DNA of 64,000 bases. Source: Centropus unirufus (Eukaryota > Chordata > Aves > Cuculiformes > Centropidae). The stretch lies in the NCBI GenBank assembly GCA_013397695.1, contig VYZI01000344.1, positions 273,076 through 337,075 of the forward strand, written 5' to 3'. Below the pieces are notes generated by a model. That model did not search any database, was not told where the DNA came from, and worked only from the letters and a program-made list of their open reading frames with translations. This document shows, one piece after another, positions 12,866-26,161 of this stretch (position 1 is the first letter of the stretch; every line of letters begins with the position of its first letter). The position numbers and the translations under genes were made by a program.

Positions 12866-15143
12866 ACGAGGAAATCAGTAGGAGACTAAATCTGGACTTC
12901 AGCCTGGCAATTGTCACTGCTTCTGCTACCCCCATGGCCCCAAGTTTCTGGTACAACGGAAAGAGTCCAAGCGCCAAAATTTATTGGGAATTCAGCTGGC
13001 ATTGACACATCTCTGCTGAGAGGTAGCATGTGAACGCCTCGATGCAGCTCAGCAGCATCGACATTTAACAGTGATCGTTTTATGAAGGCTGTGTGTAATG
13101 GACCAGAAAAAATACACAGGCATGAAGTACCACGTGCACGCATTTTATAGTGGAAAGAGCCAGCCATGCTCATCTCTTGAAAAACAACAAACCAGCCTGA
13201 ATTCAGTTATTACATACATTGTGCCAGACAGGTGCCATAATTATTCATCTTTACAAGTAAAACTATATGCTGGTAAATACAATCCCTTTAGACTAAAATT
13301 CAACTCTGCCTGGTCCTAAGGAAGAAGAGGAGGATCTACAAGTGTATGTGAAAAAACAGTATCTAAGAATTTATGTTACTTGAAGACAGATCGCTATGTA
13401 TATGCAAATAATTGGATATAAAATAGCAGTTACAGATGATTTTTCCCAGAGGGAAAAAAAATAATCAGATGTAATAATTGCTTTCTCAGTGTTTTAGTGA
13501 AATGCTACTGCCCAGGTCAGATCACACAACCGTAACTATCTCTAAAGTGCAGTTACAATGTGAACAGTACAAAGGTTAGAAAGATAACTGAAAGGCTAGT
13601 TGTCGAACTGAGAAAGTGCCTCATATGCTTAAAAAAAAAAGAAAAAGTCAAACCACCTGCTTGTCTTTTGCTTTAACTGGAATACCCAAAGGATAAGGGC
13701 AAGTGACCTTTTTATGCAAGAGAATATGATGTCTCCTAGGAGATTGGAGAGTTGAACAGCATTCTTCCGAAAATGACCAAAAAAAAAAATGATCTCAGGT
13801 TTTGATCCAAATTTGTTTTGAGTAGGTGTGGGATTTCAATTCTGTGCCTTTAAAAACTGGCAGCTTAGCAAAAATGACAAGCTGCATAATTTTCCATTGG
13901 CTAGGAAAATACTGCTGATGATCTCTCACATGAAACCGAGCAAAAATCCTTGTCTCACATAAACAGTAAGTATTTTTTTCTCTGTGTTATATAATAGGAA
14001 ATCAGGTGTGTTCTTCACTTTTCATTGTATGCCAGACTGCAACATGACATTGGGAAATACCGATTCCTTACTTCGCCTGCTGATTCTTGAGCCCCCTCAA
14101 AATATACTTCAGATATAGGATTGAACATCTATTTTTTAAAAAAATCCATCATAAAAGGCCTGGAATTCAATTACTCCTCACCAACACAGATTAATTAATC
14201 CCATTTAACCCGACCTTTTCAGGTGGTACCGCACAGTCAGATGAAACGGAGCCTAGTGTGAATTTACTTGTTCTATGACCACTGCCCCTTACAGCTCAAA
14301 GCCACCATCATCCCTCAGCTGGCAGCTGCTTCAAACAAGAAGGAGAGAGACACGGGTCAGGTTTGGACAGTACAGCCTTTCTAATTCAACCAGATCTTCC
14401 AAATTAATGCTGACAATAATGAATTTTTCCATAAAATAATTTTGGGATCTCTGTGGCATTCACCACAATTTTAACATCAATGTATCATCTTTTTTTTTAT
14501 ATAACTTCTCTAATGATACTGAATTTGATGCATTATCTTGATACTTTGCAGCTTTAATGATACCTTGGTCTGGTTCATTGAGCTGCTCTCATATTTACCA
14601 GATCCAGAAGATTTAGCACAACTGAAATCAGGAAGGGAAGAAACAACACATATTTTATTAGTATGGGCTATCTCAGGGAAACTATTAAAAAAACTATTAA
14701 AATACAAAATACATTTTCAGTTCCCTCAGGGCTCGTGCTGGACCCCAGAGGTAAGGCTGTCTCCTTCTTTAGTACTAAAAATCTAGAAGTGCGGTAGATA
14801 CAAGTGAATTCAACCAAACGGACGAAATAGGTGCATGGTGGGCTCACTGAGCTGTACGTATCATCAGAAAATTGGGAAAGATAGGTTTATTATGCTGGTT
14901 TTTCTGGATAAAACTAAAGATACGTTCCTTTTCCTTTTTTCTTTTGTTTTTTTCCTTTTGCCTGGAGAGCCAATTGACTGCTTCACACTCTGCATTTTTT
15001 CAACAAGTAAAGCTGATTTTTTTAACAAAAATGTTCTTGTAAAGCCAGGCAAGTGCATTAGCAATTGCTAATATTTATCATGGTCCTTGGCAGGGTGGTT
15101 AGAAAGTTAGTTAAAAATACACACTAATGGTCTGTCTTGTCTC

Positions 15144-15173
15144 TTTATTTAAAAACAATTGTTTTTAAATAAA
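15144..15173. repeat. 30-bp perfect palindrome
   Basis: The half-site TTTATTTAAAAACAA is followed directly by its own reverse complement with no spacer. It is AT-rich, with CAATTG at the centre, and could extrude a cruciform. It lies in the intergenic part. Confidence 0.95.
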
Positions 15174-18100
15174 TAACTGGGGTTACTGAATAAATGACAA
15201 ATGAAAACAGAACAAAAGGTAACCGAATAATATTAGTTCTACAAGAATATGGCGTCCAAATTTATCCCATGCAATATTTGTTGGAAGACGGAGGCTAAAA
15301 TTATCTCCAGCTAAACCAAGGCTCCAGTATCCTTGTCATTTAGGAAGTCTTGCAGTGACAGGCAGGCAAAAACTAGAGCTGACAATTATTTGCAACAGAG
15401 AAAAAGAACAACAGAACAGAGCTTAAAGGAGTTATTTATCGTGCCCATCTGACAGTCCAAATGCAATGAGATTAGGCAGAAGTGCCCAGGCACTATTTAC
15501 AGGAAGAATCATCTCTTTAAATAGGCTTTCATTTCCCTTTCCTCTGTCATAATTAAGAATGTCAAATTTCTTTGGAAAAGCAAAGGCACAGGAGAAGGTT
15601 TTACTTCCTTTCCTTCCTCAGAAAAAGGAAAATATGAGTAAGAATTTACATACCGGTCTGCCATAAATATTCATTTGCTCAACCTAAAATTTCTTTATAT
15701 TTTTGAATGGGCAAAATGCGTTGTTCCTACTCTAGTTAGCTTATAGGAAGCACATTCAGGTCTGTTAAATAAATATGAATTCTCTGCCTTTGAGTGATGA
15801 TAAATCTGTTATCGGAAGTGGTGCCTTGATGGACCCCAATGAACTTTACCTTGGATACCAGTAAAACGGGAATCATTTAAGAAAAGCTGCAAGTGGGAAG
15901 CACTGGTACAGCTGAGGAGTGCAGGGAAAAGGTGGCACACCAAAATGACCTGTAGATTTTGGAATCTGAGATCACATGTTCCTGAAAACAATCTTGGAAA
16001 ATGAATTTAATGTAACAACACATTTGTTATAATGGACTCCACACAGTATAAAGGAACCACAATAACTGTGGTTCACAACACCCCCTCCCCAGTAGTAACT
16101 GCCTAAAAATTAAGTTTACTTTCTGTAAAGCTACAGCTAGTTATTTTATACATCTATGTGCTAGTTATTTTTTGGTGGGTTTGTTCTGTTTTTAATGCTG
16201 ATTTCTACCCCTCGATGCAGGAGTGTCCCATGTGAGCAGGTTTTGTGTACTCCATGCATTTGGCTGACAAAGCAGATGATCTCCCCCATGAGAGATGTTA
16301 AAATGTGATCTTGGGTCATGTTGGAAAGAGACGTTTCTTTTCTCTATTTTTTTTTTTAATTTCAAATTGTTTTGCGAACTGCAAGTTCTAAGGACGTTGC
16401 AATTTGGAAACATTTCTGTAATGAAATACATTGCCTGAGCTCTGAGAGGGGTTTGGTGGCTCTTTCAGCAACGATTCCAGCTTGCAGCTGCCTGGGATTC
16501 CAAGTCCTTGGCTCTGTGTGTATCTAAGGCTGCCAAAGAGTTTAACTTCCCAGTGAAATAGGAAGCCCCTCCTGCTTCAGCTGGCTGCTCCCAGGAAAGG
16601 ACTAGGAGAGCTCACGGTCCAGGGCTTGGGGCAGCCCATGAGCCTTTGGGTCAAGCTTGGATCAAAAGGGAGTTTATGAAACCCTCTGTGTTTCAGGTGA
16701 AATGTACCAGAGAGGAAATTTGGGAACAAAATAACGCTTTACATTAGATTTTGCTTCTGGCTGGTTCTCCTCCCTGCTGCCCCAGTGCAGAATCTGCCAC
16801 GTGCCAACCCGACCACCCAGGGAGATTTCTGAATCTGCACGTCTGGCTGTAGGGTGCCGCTCCCCGAGGCAGCTCAGTCCCATCTGTCTGCCACCCTACA
16901 GCACAGACGTTAGCCCAGAAGTCGCATTTTTCTTAAACATCCCCCCAAATCTTAGCCAGTTACCATGGCAACCCAAGGGCAGACTGTCGGATGCCGATCC
17001 TGCTGCAGCTCCACTTCCATCAGGATACAGCTAAATTGCTGCAGGACTAATTAATATAAGTGGAAGATGCCTTTTATGGCCTTTATTTTGAGATCTGAGG
17101 TGAACAGAGGGCTCAAGTTGTACCTGCACAAAGCAACCACGTTCAGAGCTGTTATTCCTACACCAAGCACTTGTAGTGACATTTTAGCACCAGCCCATTT
17201 ACATTTACTGCACTGAGGCAGAGCCCTACGAGCTCTCAGTTTTGTTATCACGCATCTCCCCAAGCAGCATTTCTGCGCAGCAAAAACACCACTGGTGGTT
17301 TACCAAGAAATACACTCGCTCTCTTGCCTCAAGAGAGAATTTTAAGCTGCCGGGACGGAGGCGCATTATTAAAGATTTTGAGTCGCCTCCTATTTTCAAA
17401 AGGCGTAATATAGGCTAGTGGAAGCAGACTCACCTCAGCAGTCCTAAAGGATCCAAATCCTGGTTTTGTTACTCGGCTGTCAGGGGATGATAGGCAATTC
17501 GTTTCCTCCCTCATACCTAATTTCTTCATCTGTTAAAGAGGAATTCATTAGTGTCGCCCTTTGTAAACTAAGTTTAAAAGCATTTTAAAGCAAAGTTGTA
17601 TAAAAGCCAAATATTGAAATTATTACCAGTTGCATCATCACTCTAGGTGATCCCAGAGCACTGTCATTAGAAGAAGATGGCAACGTTCAACTCGAAGTGC
17701 CACGTCTTACCTGCTTGCTCTCTGGTTGCCAGCAAACTTGGCAATAATGCTTCAAAATCCCGGTGGGCACAAATCTGGGGATCCAGGACCAGAAAGAAGA
17801 GATTCCCAGCCTCACCCTCCCATTTGCTCTTTCTTCAGTGATTCATGCCAGTGGACGTCCCTTGATTTTCAACCTGCATTTTCACTGAGATGCCAGTTCC
17901 CATGGAAAGAAGAAAAGCCTTTTTCTCTTCTGGATACACAGCACTGTTTATTTTCCTGCAGAGCTCTGCAACTTGAAAATACTTTCTTATAGCAGCGTCA
18001 TATGGCCATTGCACAGCAACACAGGAAGCTGTACTGATCTGACAATCGGCTTTTAATGTGGGATACCCCCTGCCATAGTGCGTTCAGGTGGCATTGGAGT

Positions 18101-19570
18101 GTTTTCCTGCAGCTCAGCCACACTTAACAGTCTTTTTTTTGTTGTTTTTTTTTAGCATCCCTCTGGTTTTTTAATGTCTTTCGATGAACCAAAAATCACT
18201 GCTGCATTGAATATTTCCTCCTTCCTTGGGTCTAATTTGGCTTTTCATTTGTCCTCATATTGCTTGCTTTTAGCTGCTCTCTCTCTGCTTTCCAGGGAAC
18301 GAAGGTGCTGAGGGGAAGTGGAAACCTCTCTGTTACTACACCTCATGCCTGCTCTCTGCCTGTTCCCTGACAGCCTGAAGGACCAGAGTTCCAGCTCCCC
18401 CGTGTCTTGGGCTCACCTTCTTACACCACCGTAGTCCCTGCACTGAACTGCCAGGGAATCAAGGAGAAAGAGATTGTGAGAAAAGGAACAAGAGAATTAA
18501 TTCTTCGAATTAAAGGATGAAGCTCATTCAGTTTCTCCTTTCTGTATCTTTTGCCCAGGTCTCCTCCCTAAGAGCATGTAACAAACCAAATTTAGAGCCT
18601 CCAAACTGCAATCAAATCCATTCATTGCAGTGATGCGAAATTCATGAGACTTGAACGAGGCTGAATATCTGAGCAATAACATGGATTTTCAGCACGGTGG
18701 AGGAAACTGCAAAACTTCCATCATCAGTGACAGCCACATAATTCGTGAGCTGCCAGGACAGGCGCGCTCGACAAAGTGGTGAAGGGATGGGACTTTGTTC
18801 TGCCACGGTGAGAGGACATTGATGGAGGTGACAACTGGGTGTGTTTGAGTATCCCTGCCCTGGAACTGAGCAATAGCTCCTGCTCTCAGGAGGGTCCCAC
18901 TCCTCAATGCACTCCTTGCATGACCCTTGTGTGCAGTAGGAGGTGCACAATATGATTTTTTGAAGCAAAAAAAAATCCCTTTAGAAAAAATGCAGAGAAT
19001 TTTAAAGTCAGTCTTGTATTTTACATCCTTGAGCCCATAAAGCTTCTCTGGTACAACCAACATCCAAGCCCAATGGTTTTGTCACAGGGTTTGACTCTAT
19101 TTTAAAATGCCTATTAATTAAATGGTTACGGAAACCTTCCTTGCTCTCTATGATCCTGGGTAGAATAAGCACAAGTTATTATAGAGCATGGAATTCTTTT
19201 TGAAATGCTCAAGAAATGAGATGGATAACAGTCCCAGACACTTTTTTCCCCTCATGAAAAAAAGCTCTGAAACAGCAACCTGTGCCCTCAGAGCCAGCTA
19301 CTGACAACCATGACAGCATTGAGCTGGCAAGAACTGAAGTGCAAGCACCAACTCATCTTGCACCTCCTACTGAGCGGTCATCACAGACTGAGGAATAGAA
19401 ATCCAGTCTAGCAGCTTGGAAGGTGCGACATTTAACTCACCATAAAAGGCATCTTATATTAACTATTATTCCTTTAGATGATTTAGCAGTTCTAGGGTAA
19501 TTTCTAATGTATGTTGTTTTTAACCAAATTTACTTGGATATGCATGGAGATCCAATATAAAAATTAATCG

Positions 19571-20873
19571 CAGAATCACCTGGTTGGAAAAGACCTCTGA
19601 GATCATCAAAACCATATCCCTGAGCACCTCATCTCCCATCTTTTAAACACCTCCAGGGATGGGGACTCCAACACCTCTCTGCGCAGCCTCTGCCTGGGCC
19701 TGAGGACCCTTTCGGTGAAGAATTCTTTCCTCATGTCCAATCTGAACCTGTCCTGATGCAGCTTGAGGCCATTCCCCCTTGTCCTATCTCCTCTCACTTG
19801 GGAGAAGAGACCAGCACCCACCTGTCCACACCCTCCTTTCAGGCAGCTGTAGGCAGTGAGAAGGTCTCCCCTCAGCCTCCTCCTCTCCAGGTTGAACAGC
19901 CCCAGTTCCCTCAGCTGCTCCTCATAACCCTTGTTCTCCAGCCCCTTCACCAGCTTTGTTGCCCTTCTCTGGACACACTCCAGGACCTCAATGTCCTTCT
20001 TGGAGTGAGGGACCAAGAATTGAACACAAGATTTGAGGTGCAGCCTCCCCAGTGCTGAGCCCAGAGGCAGAATCACCTCCCTGGCCCTGCTGGCCACGCT
20101 GTTTCTGATCCAGGCCAAGATGCCATTGGCCTTGTTGGCCACCTGGGCCACTGCTGGCTCATGTTCACCCACTGCCAACCAACACCCCCAGGTCCTTCTC
20201 CTCCAGGCAGCTTCCAGCCACTCTTCCCCAAGCCTGTAGCTCTGCACAGGGTTGTTGTGTCCCAAGTGCAGGACCCGGCATTTGGCCTTGTTAAACCTCA
20301 GCCCATTGGTCTCAGCCCACTGGCCCAGCCTGTTCAGATCCCTCAAGGGCCTCCCTGCCCTCAAGCAGATCCACACTCAGCTTAGTGTCATCTATGAACT
20401 TGCCAAGGGTCCATTCAATCCCTTCATCCAGGTCATTGATAAAGATATTGAACAGGACAGGACCCAGCACTGAGCCCTGGGGAACACCCCTTGTGACCGG
20501 CCTCCAGCTGGATTGAGCTCCACTTACTCACAACTATTTGGGCCCAAACATCCAGCCAGTTTTCCACCCAGGAGAGGGTGCAGCTGTCCAGGCCAGTGGC
20601 AGCCAGTTTCTTGAGCAGAATGCTGTGAGAAACCGTGTCAAACACTTCACTGAAGCCCAGTTAAGCCTTTGTCCACAGCCCTCCCCTCATCCAATAAGGG
20701 GGTCACCTTGTCACAGAAGGAGATCAGGTTGGTTTGGCAGGACCTGCCTTTCAGGAACTCATCCTGACTAGGCCTGAGCACCAGTTGCCTTTCTCGTGCT
20801 CTGTGGTAGCACTCAAGATGACCTGTTCCATGACCTCCCCCAGCACTGAGGTCAGACTGACAGGCCTGGAGTT
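19571..20873 (-). mobile_element. CR1 LINE, 5'-truncated, decayed reverse transcriptase
   Basis: This is a chicken-repeat-1 type non-LTR retrotransposon lying 3' end to the left. It keeps the C-terminal half of ORF2. Conserved RT segments are readable on the minus strand: FDTVSHSILLKKLA (about 20.6 kb), FINDLDEGIE then KFIDDT in place of the catalytic FADD (about 20.4 kb), and FNKAKCRVLHLGHNNP through KRRLRGDL-like sequence (19.6-20.35 kb). At least two frameshifts split the frame, near 20.50 kb and 20.35 kb. The last 256 codons are still open. The left end has the CR1 3' terminus (antisense CAGAATCACCTGGTTGGAAA), without the usual 8-bp terminal repeats. CR1 copies are commonly 5'-truncated like this. 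It is inactive. Confidence 0.96.
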
Positions 20874-23800
20874 AAGAGTAGATATGCAAGGAATGTGTAG
20901 ATAAGGTAGACAAGGAACATCAGTGCTTTGCTACTGGTGCATCTTGCTCAGTGATCTATTTATCCCTGGGAAAAAAAAAAAAAGAACTGGAGAACAGAAA
21001 AGGCCAGTTAGCAATTAATACACTAATTATAGAGCACAAAGCAGCTATTTTCAGTTAGAAAAAAACCAGCCAAGTAATTACTAGAAGACTTGAATTTATG
21101 ACAGCTGGTTTCAAAGGTACGGAGTAGGGCCATAAATCTTTGTCACGGGCCGCAGAATTGCCAGATCTGCACCAGATGCCTGGAGTGAGACGGGCACTGC
21201 GCACTGAGGTAAAAGTGCATTTATGCTGGACTCAGAAGGAACATCAGGGTATTACAAGAGAGGAAAACAACAGAGCGTGGAGATGAATTCCCCCAGTCTT
21301 TGCAGGATTGGAAGTTCACTTGTATTTGAGCAGCAGGGTCCTGGGAAGGGCTGGGATGTAGCACCCTCCGCTGCTGTTAAAAATTTAGAATGGCAACTCC
21401 TAATCTTTTTGGCACAATCTTCCCCACCAATGTTTGAGAAGTTGATAGGGTAGAAGATTCCTCAGGTTCACCAGGAGAAAGGAATTACAGAATTGAGGTG
21501 AGAGGCCCTGAGGTTACTTTTGGGGATTTGCATTTGGCTTTCCCTGCTGGCTGGGCAGAGACAACCTTGTCTTCCTTCCTCCTGGCTTTCCTCCTTTCAC
21601 TACTTACCAGGAGTAAAAATAGTAGCTCTGGGCAGGCAGATTGCACGAGGCCAAGAACAGGTCAGGAAGGAGAAAATACAGTAAATAGGGTCTGAGCCTT
21701 GAGTCATCCCACTGAGGGGAAGGTCTGACAGCCACAGACTGCCTGGGATTTGTTTTCCAATTGGTAACAAAGCCCATTAAGAAAGGCTATTTAGAAGGTT
21801 TTCAGTTAAGTGAGACTTTCCCACATTAGTAACCAGTAGTCTGACTTGGACAGCGAATCTGTAAAATTCCATGGATTATACTAGCACACAGGCCTTCTCC
21901 CACAAAAAAAGGGAAGCACGGCAATAAGGTGAGTCATGATCAGAAAAAAAGAGCTTGCTTTAAGAGCAGCATCTTTTTTTTTCCAATCAGAACACCTTTC
22001 TGTGATTTTCTAGTAGTAATAGTTGGTTTTAGACTTCATTTGCTTCACCAGCAAAAGGAAATGAATAAAAAGGGGAGCACTGATGATTATTAAAAGGCAC
22101 CAAGAATGTAGATTGAACAAAGAAATTGTAGATAATAAAATGAAAGGAGCTTTTAAAACTAAGGGAAATAAATTTCTATTAGCCTCAAAAAATAACTCAA
22201 ACTCAGCATTAGAGTCACTGAGAAGACAAAGTGAGTGCTTACACAGATAAAGGCATTCAGGCATGTTCTAATTAATGGAAATAGCTTAAAACGTATTTAA
22301 CCCCATGTTTCAAAGGCTAAATCAAGCTCTATTTAGGCAGAGCAGATGATCTCACACCTGCCTCCTGTGTCATTTAATATACTTCAGCTGAGGCTTTTAG
22401 ATTTGGCCTCTTTTAGGGGTGTGACTGTGGAGCAGGAGGCACACAGGCTTTGTCCTAAATAGTGCTAACTGGCATTTCATCTTTTCTGTGACATATGAAG
22501 GATTTCCAAGGATTTTTAATGAATGGCCTCTGCAATAGGCCTGAGCCTCAGAGACTGAACCTGACTCAGTGCTACCCCTCCATGTAAACGTCTGTGGAGA
22601 CCTCTCAGCTCACCAAGACAGCATCTCCGATCATATTCACCCCATCCCTTACACACAAGTGCACACACACTTCAATGAGAGCTTTTTTTCTTGTGCGAGA
22701 ATAGTGAAACCTGTATTGAATGTTTCCTTTTGCAAGTTCTTCCTCAAGGTCTTCTGCTGGGATGTTCTAAAAGAGCTTGGGACATACACAATAATCGACT
22801 ATAACATTCAAACTAAGTTTATCGACTGATTAGGTAAGAATATTCCACAATAAAGGTGATGCAGGGTGTCATTAAGGAATCTTGTCTTACTTCCATTGGG
22901 ATAAGGTTAAAAGAACTAGAATTTAGGCATGCAGTGGTTTGAATAGTCTCAGTGTTTTATTTAAACAAGAGTGCTTCCTACAACAACCATCTGCCCAACC
23001 TTCAGGACACCAAATTATTTACCAGGAATCATAGCAACACATCAAAGAAGTTGGTTTTGATCTTTGCAATTGTCTAAAGAAATATCCTTTGTAGGACTGA
23101 GTTCAATGACCCCGTGAACCTTTACTTTATATACATGTTCTTCCTAGGATGTAAATGTTGACCACGAGTTGTGGCAGGACCAAAGGACCAGCTTGAGCAA
23201 ATGTACAGTCTTCAGTCCACAAAGCAGGAAAATAAGGTGCTGCCCATATTCTCACTGCCCTACCCATCAAATTTGGGCTGTTATTTCTGTAATTGGAGGG
23301 TTTGGCTATGTCTTTTGGTGACCAGCTAAATCAACCAGTCATTCGATGCTTGGAGGTGTATTATGGCCTATTGCTGGTTGGTCTTTTTTTCTCAGATTTG
23401 CTTACTTGAAAGGAAGAACGATACTATCAAGTATTGGATCAACTTATAGCAATCAACTTATGATGAAGTACACCCCCCCAGGTTGTCTCTGCCCACAGGA
23501 CGGGTCCTCCTACAAATGCAGCCTGAATGGTGGCATTAGAGGGAGCCCCTGCAGCATCACCCACCCCAAAGCCCCCAGCCTCAAACCAGACCAGATCACG
23601 ATGTGCTTCTGAAAGTGTGAGGTTTAGGATTGTGGGTTGGTTTATTTTTTATGTATTAACATCTATGAACATTTGTATAAGTTCCAAATTTTCTTTTGCT
23701 GCTACAAAATCTAAAAATTTACCATTGTTCCTCCTGCTCCTGCCAACAGCTCCTGCCTCTGCATGGTTCTAGGAGTTGAGACTAACCCATGAACAATGTT

Positions 23801-23964
23801 TGTGAATTAAAACAAAAGGGAAAAAACAAATCCAAACACTGTGGACATCTTAGTTTTAGAAGAACCACTTGAAAAGCCTCATTGAAGTTTGAAAAATCTT
23901 CCGAATACTAAACTTTTGCCCTTATTGAGATTCAACTCTTTTAATCAGTTAACCCATAACAAAG

Positions 23965-24114
23965 CATCTGGAATCGAAGATAATATTTAGCCTTTGAATA
24001 AATACAGGACCTTTTGGGAATGATGTGCTTATTGGGGAACATCTGGAATTAAAGTTAATATTTATTCTTTCAATAAATAAGAGGCCTTTTAGGAATTAAG
24101 TTCTTGCTGAGTAA
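23965..24114. repeat. Diverged two-copy tandem duplication, 75-bp period
   Basis: Copy one (23965-24039) and copy two (24040-24114) both start CATCTGGAAT and share TAATATTTA, CAATAAATA-like and CCTTTT words in the same order. By hand count about three-quarters of positions agree without gaps. No family was recognised. Confidence 0.8.
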
Positions 24115-24769
24115 CTCTGAAAAAAAAAAAAAAGCATTTACAAGGGTGTTCCCTTTCGTTTCATACTGTATGTTCTCTGCTGGCATTTGCTACAGCAAAA
24201 GTAGCAGAAGCAGCTATAAAGACATTCAGGGTTCTACAGAAACACTATGTTCATTCTTTCTGAAAGCAAACACATTTCAAATATTATCTATAAATAACCT
24301 AACTACTACATCAAATATTACACTGCAACAGATGCCACACAGAACAAACATGGCTTTATTCCTTACTGCTAAGTATATGAGAAGTATATCAGAGAACCCT
24401 ACGTATACATACACTATACATAGTTTTTAAAATCTAATGAAAAGACCACACCATTGTTACAAAAATTCAAGGCTTATTTACATGTGACAGTAAAAATATT
24501 GCTCAGTGCAGTGCTACAAGAAGCAAGGCTTAAATAAGTCTAGACCACGGTGTTGTTCCCCTCTTCCCCAATAGGTGCACCACAAAACTATAAAATATTT
24601 TTACACTTTTTGCTGTGCTTTGACCAAAATGACATAATATGAAGAAGAAATCCAATGTTTCCCCTCCTCGTTAACAAAAAGGCCACTTAGTCCTTCTTGT
24701 GTCACCAGGAAAGACAAGTAACCTGTAGAAGGCATTACTTTCACTCCATACCTCCAAAAACAAACTTAC

Positions 24770-25310
24770 CTTGACTTCCTTCACTGTCCCTTGCTCACAA
24801 CAGACACGTTCTCAAATGCTTACCAGATTTCCATCCCATGTTGCACCAACCTCCTCCGAGTGTCAGTTTTCCCATTTTCCACAATGCTCCAGTGTTGAGA
24901 CCTTAATTTTTCTCAGCACCTTCTGCCTCCCAAATGTCGTCTCCACCCTGCCCCCCAGCCCCCACCACTTACTTTCTCCTTTCCTAAATTCATTTCACTG
25001 GATCATTTTCAGTTGCTCTACTTTTCTCTTACTCAGTAATATCCTATCTTATTTTTTTAAAAAATACCAACCAATTTCCTCACTTTCCCCCTCCTCTCAT
25101 GTTGTTCTTCCCTTGACCAAGTCTCTCCAGTTATTGCCAACTGAATTCCATATCCTTCCTCCTCCCAGCCAACTTCCATATAGTTCCCATTTCTCTTCCC
25201 TCACAAACCTCTCTTCATCTCCTGAAATAGTTTCAGGTCTCCCATCTCCCTCTATTGCTGTGATTTATATCCCTTCCCCGAGTCCTTTCAGTCTGCCGCG
25301 TTGTGAATCC
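24770..25310 (+). other. Pyrimidine-rich tract
   Basis: Over 500 bases strongly enriched in C and T on the plus strand (many TCTCC, CTTCC, CCTCC words). The bias removes stop codons, so a 192-codon open frame appears by chance. The predicted product is a featureless Ser/Pro/Leu/Phe-rich string. Confidence 0.7.
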
Positions 25311-26112
25311 AGATGTCAGAATGTTGTGATCACGCTGTTTTTCATTTGATATGGAGAATTCTTTTTGTTGATGTCAGCATAGTTTGTGAAGACCGGGTGA
25401 TGAATGCATATCTTAATGCTAACAGGGTAGTGAAGCCTCCAGTACCTTTGCCCACCTGCTTTAGAATTCTTCCTGGCATTCTGTAATTCCCAATGGAGCC
25501 TCTCAGCATCTGCCATCATTGGCAAGACCAGCCATTGAGTAAAGCCGCTCTTCTCCCTGCTCTACTTTCCTTCCTCCACTTCCTCTTCCCTATTGCCATC
25601 CAAAAGTACATGGAAGAAGGGTAGAGCCGGGTAGTGAAGTGCCCTCCTTCCTAAACAATTACCCCCAGGAGCTAATGCACAGGAATTTTCAAATTCCCGT
25701 TCCTTTCCTATACATTTTCTCTATTCTAAATCTAATGGAACTTAAAATATATCTGCTGCTCCTCTTGCAAAAATCGTGTACTTACAACTCTAGCAGTGAA
25801 ACAAATATTTCACCAGCATTGAAATACAGATTCAGGCAAGGAGACTGCAAAGTGGCACTACAATAAGACTGATGAAGACACAATTTTCCGTATGTACGTG
25901 TGGTTTACATCCATGGAAATGTGAGAAATGAGAGGCACGGGGTCTCGAAGTCACATAGAATCCCAGCACTCACTCCAAGAAATAATTGGGTTTGCCACTT
26001 CACAAAAAAATATAAGAAAGCAAATGAAGGCAGTAACTGTGTTATAGTAACAGGGTGATAAACCAATGGTTGCACAAAGAAAATCCACAAAACTACTTAA
26101 AACAACCAAATC

Positions 26113-26118
26113 TTTATT
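26113..26118 (-). terminator. DCAF6 distal polyadenylation signal AATAAA
   Basis: A canonical AATAAA on the minus strand about 300 bases past the stop. The sequence beyond it on that strand is G/U-rich (TTGGTTGTTTT then TAGTTTTGTGG), as expected of a downstream element. This is the better of the two candidate signals. Confidence 0.7.
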
Positions 26119-26155
26119 TAGAAAGCAACAAACATGCAAACAGCAAGTATAGAAA

Positions 26156-26161
26156 TTTATT
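26156..26161 (-). terminator. DCAF6 proximal polyadenylation signal AATAAA
   Basis: A second AATAAA on the minus strand, 43 bases upstream of the distal one. Either could be used. The sequence following it is less clearly G/U-rich. Confidence 0.45.

Larger units (their letters stand above)
5359..19570. other. Intergenic, no gene recognised
   Basis: Single-copy-looking AT-rich DNA with scattered simple repeats listed separately. A small inverted repeat at 16054-16074 (GAACCACA, five bases, TGTGGTTC) holds two RUNX-like cores. The stretch 11690-11840 is AT-rich, with a TGCATATTCAT octamer-like word and a TGACGTCA CRE at 11708; it could be a conserved element, which only alignment could show. 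Pyrimidine-rich tracts occur near 7220-7640. Confidence 0.5.
20874..26097. other. Intergenic between CR1 and the DCAF6 3' end
   Basis: Apart from the 75-bp tandem duplication and the pyrimidine-rich tract, nothing was recognised. Open frames here are short and show no family resemblance. Confidence 0.5.

Noticed and set aside
18642..19063. Two overlapping minus-strand frames of 108 and 124 codons
   Set aside because: They are in different frames of the same bases, with no family resemblance. Nothing supports coding.
24771..25349. 192-codon open frame on the plus strand, the second longest in the window
   Set aside because: It is in a pyrimidine-rich tract where stop codons are rare. The product is a featureless Ser/Pro/Phe/Leu string with no domain or plausible splice partners.
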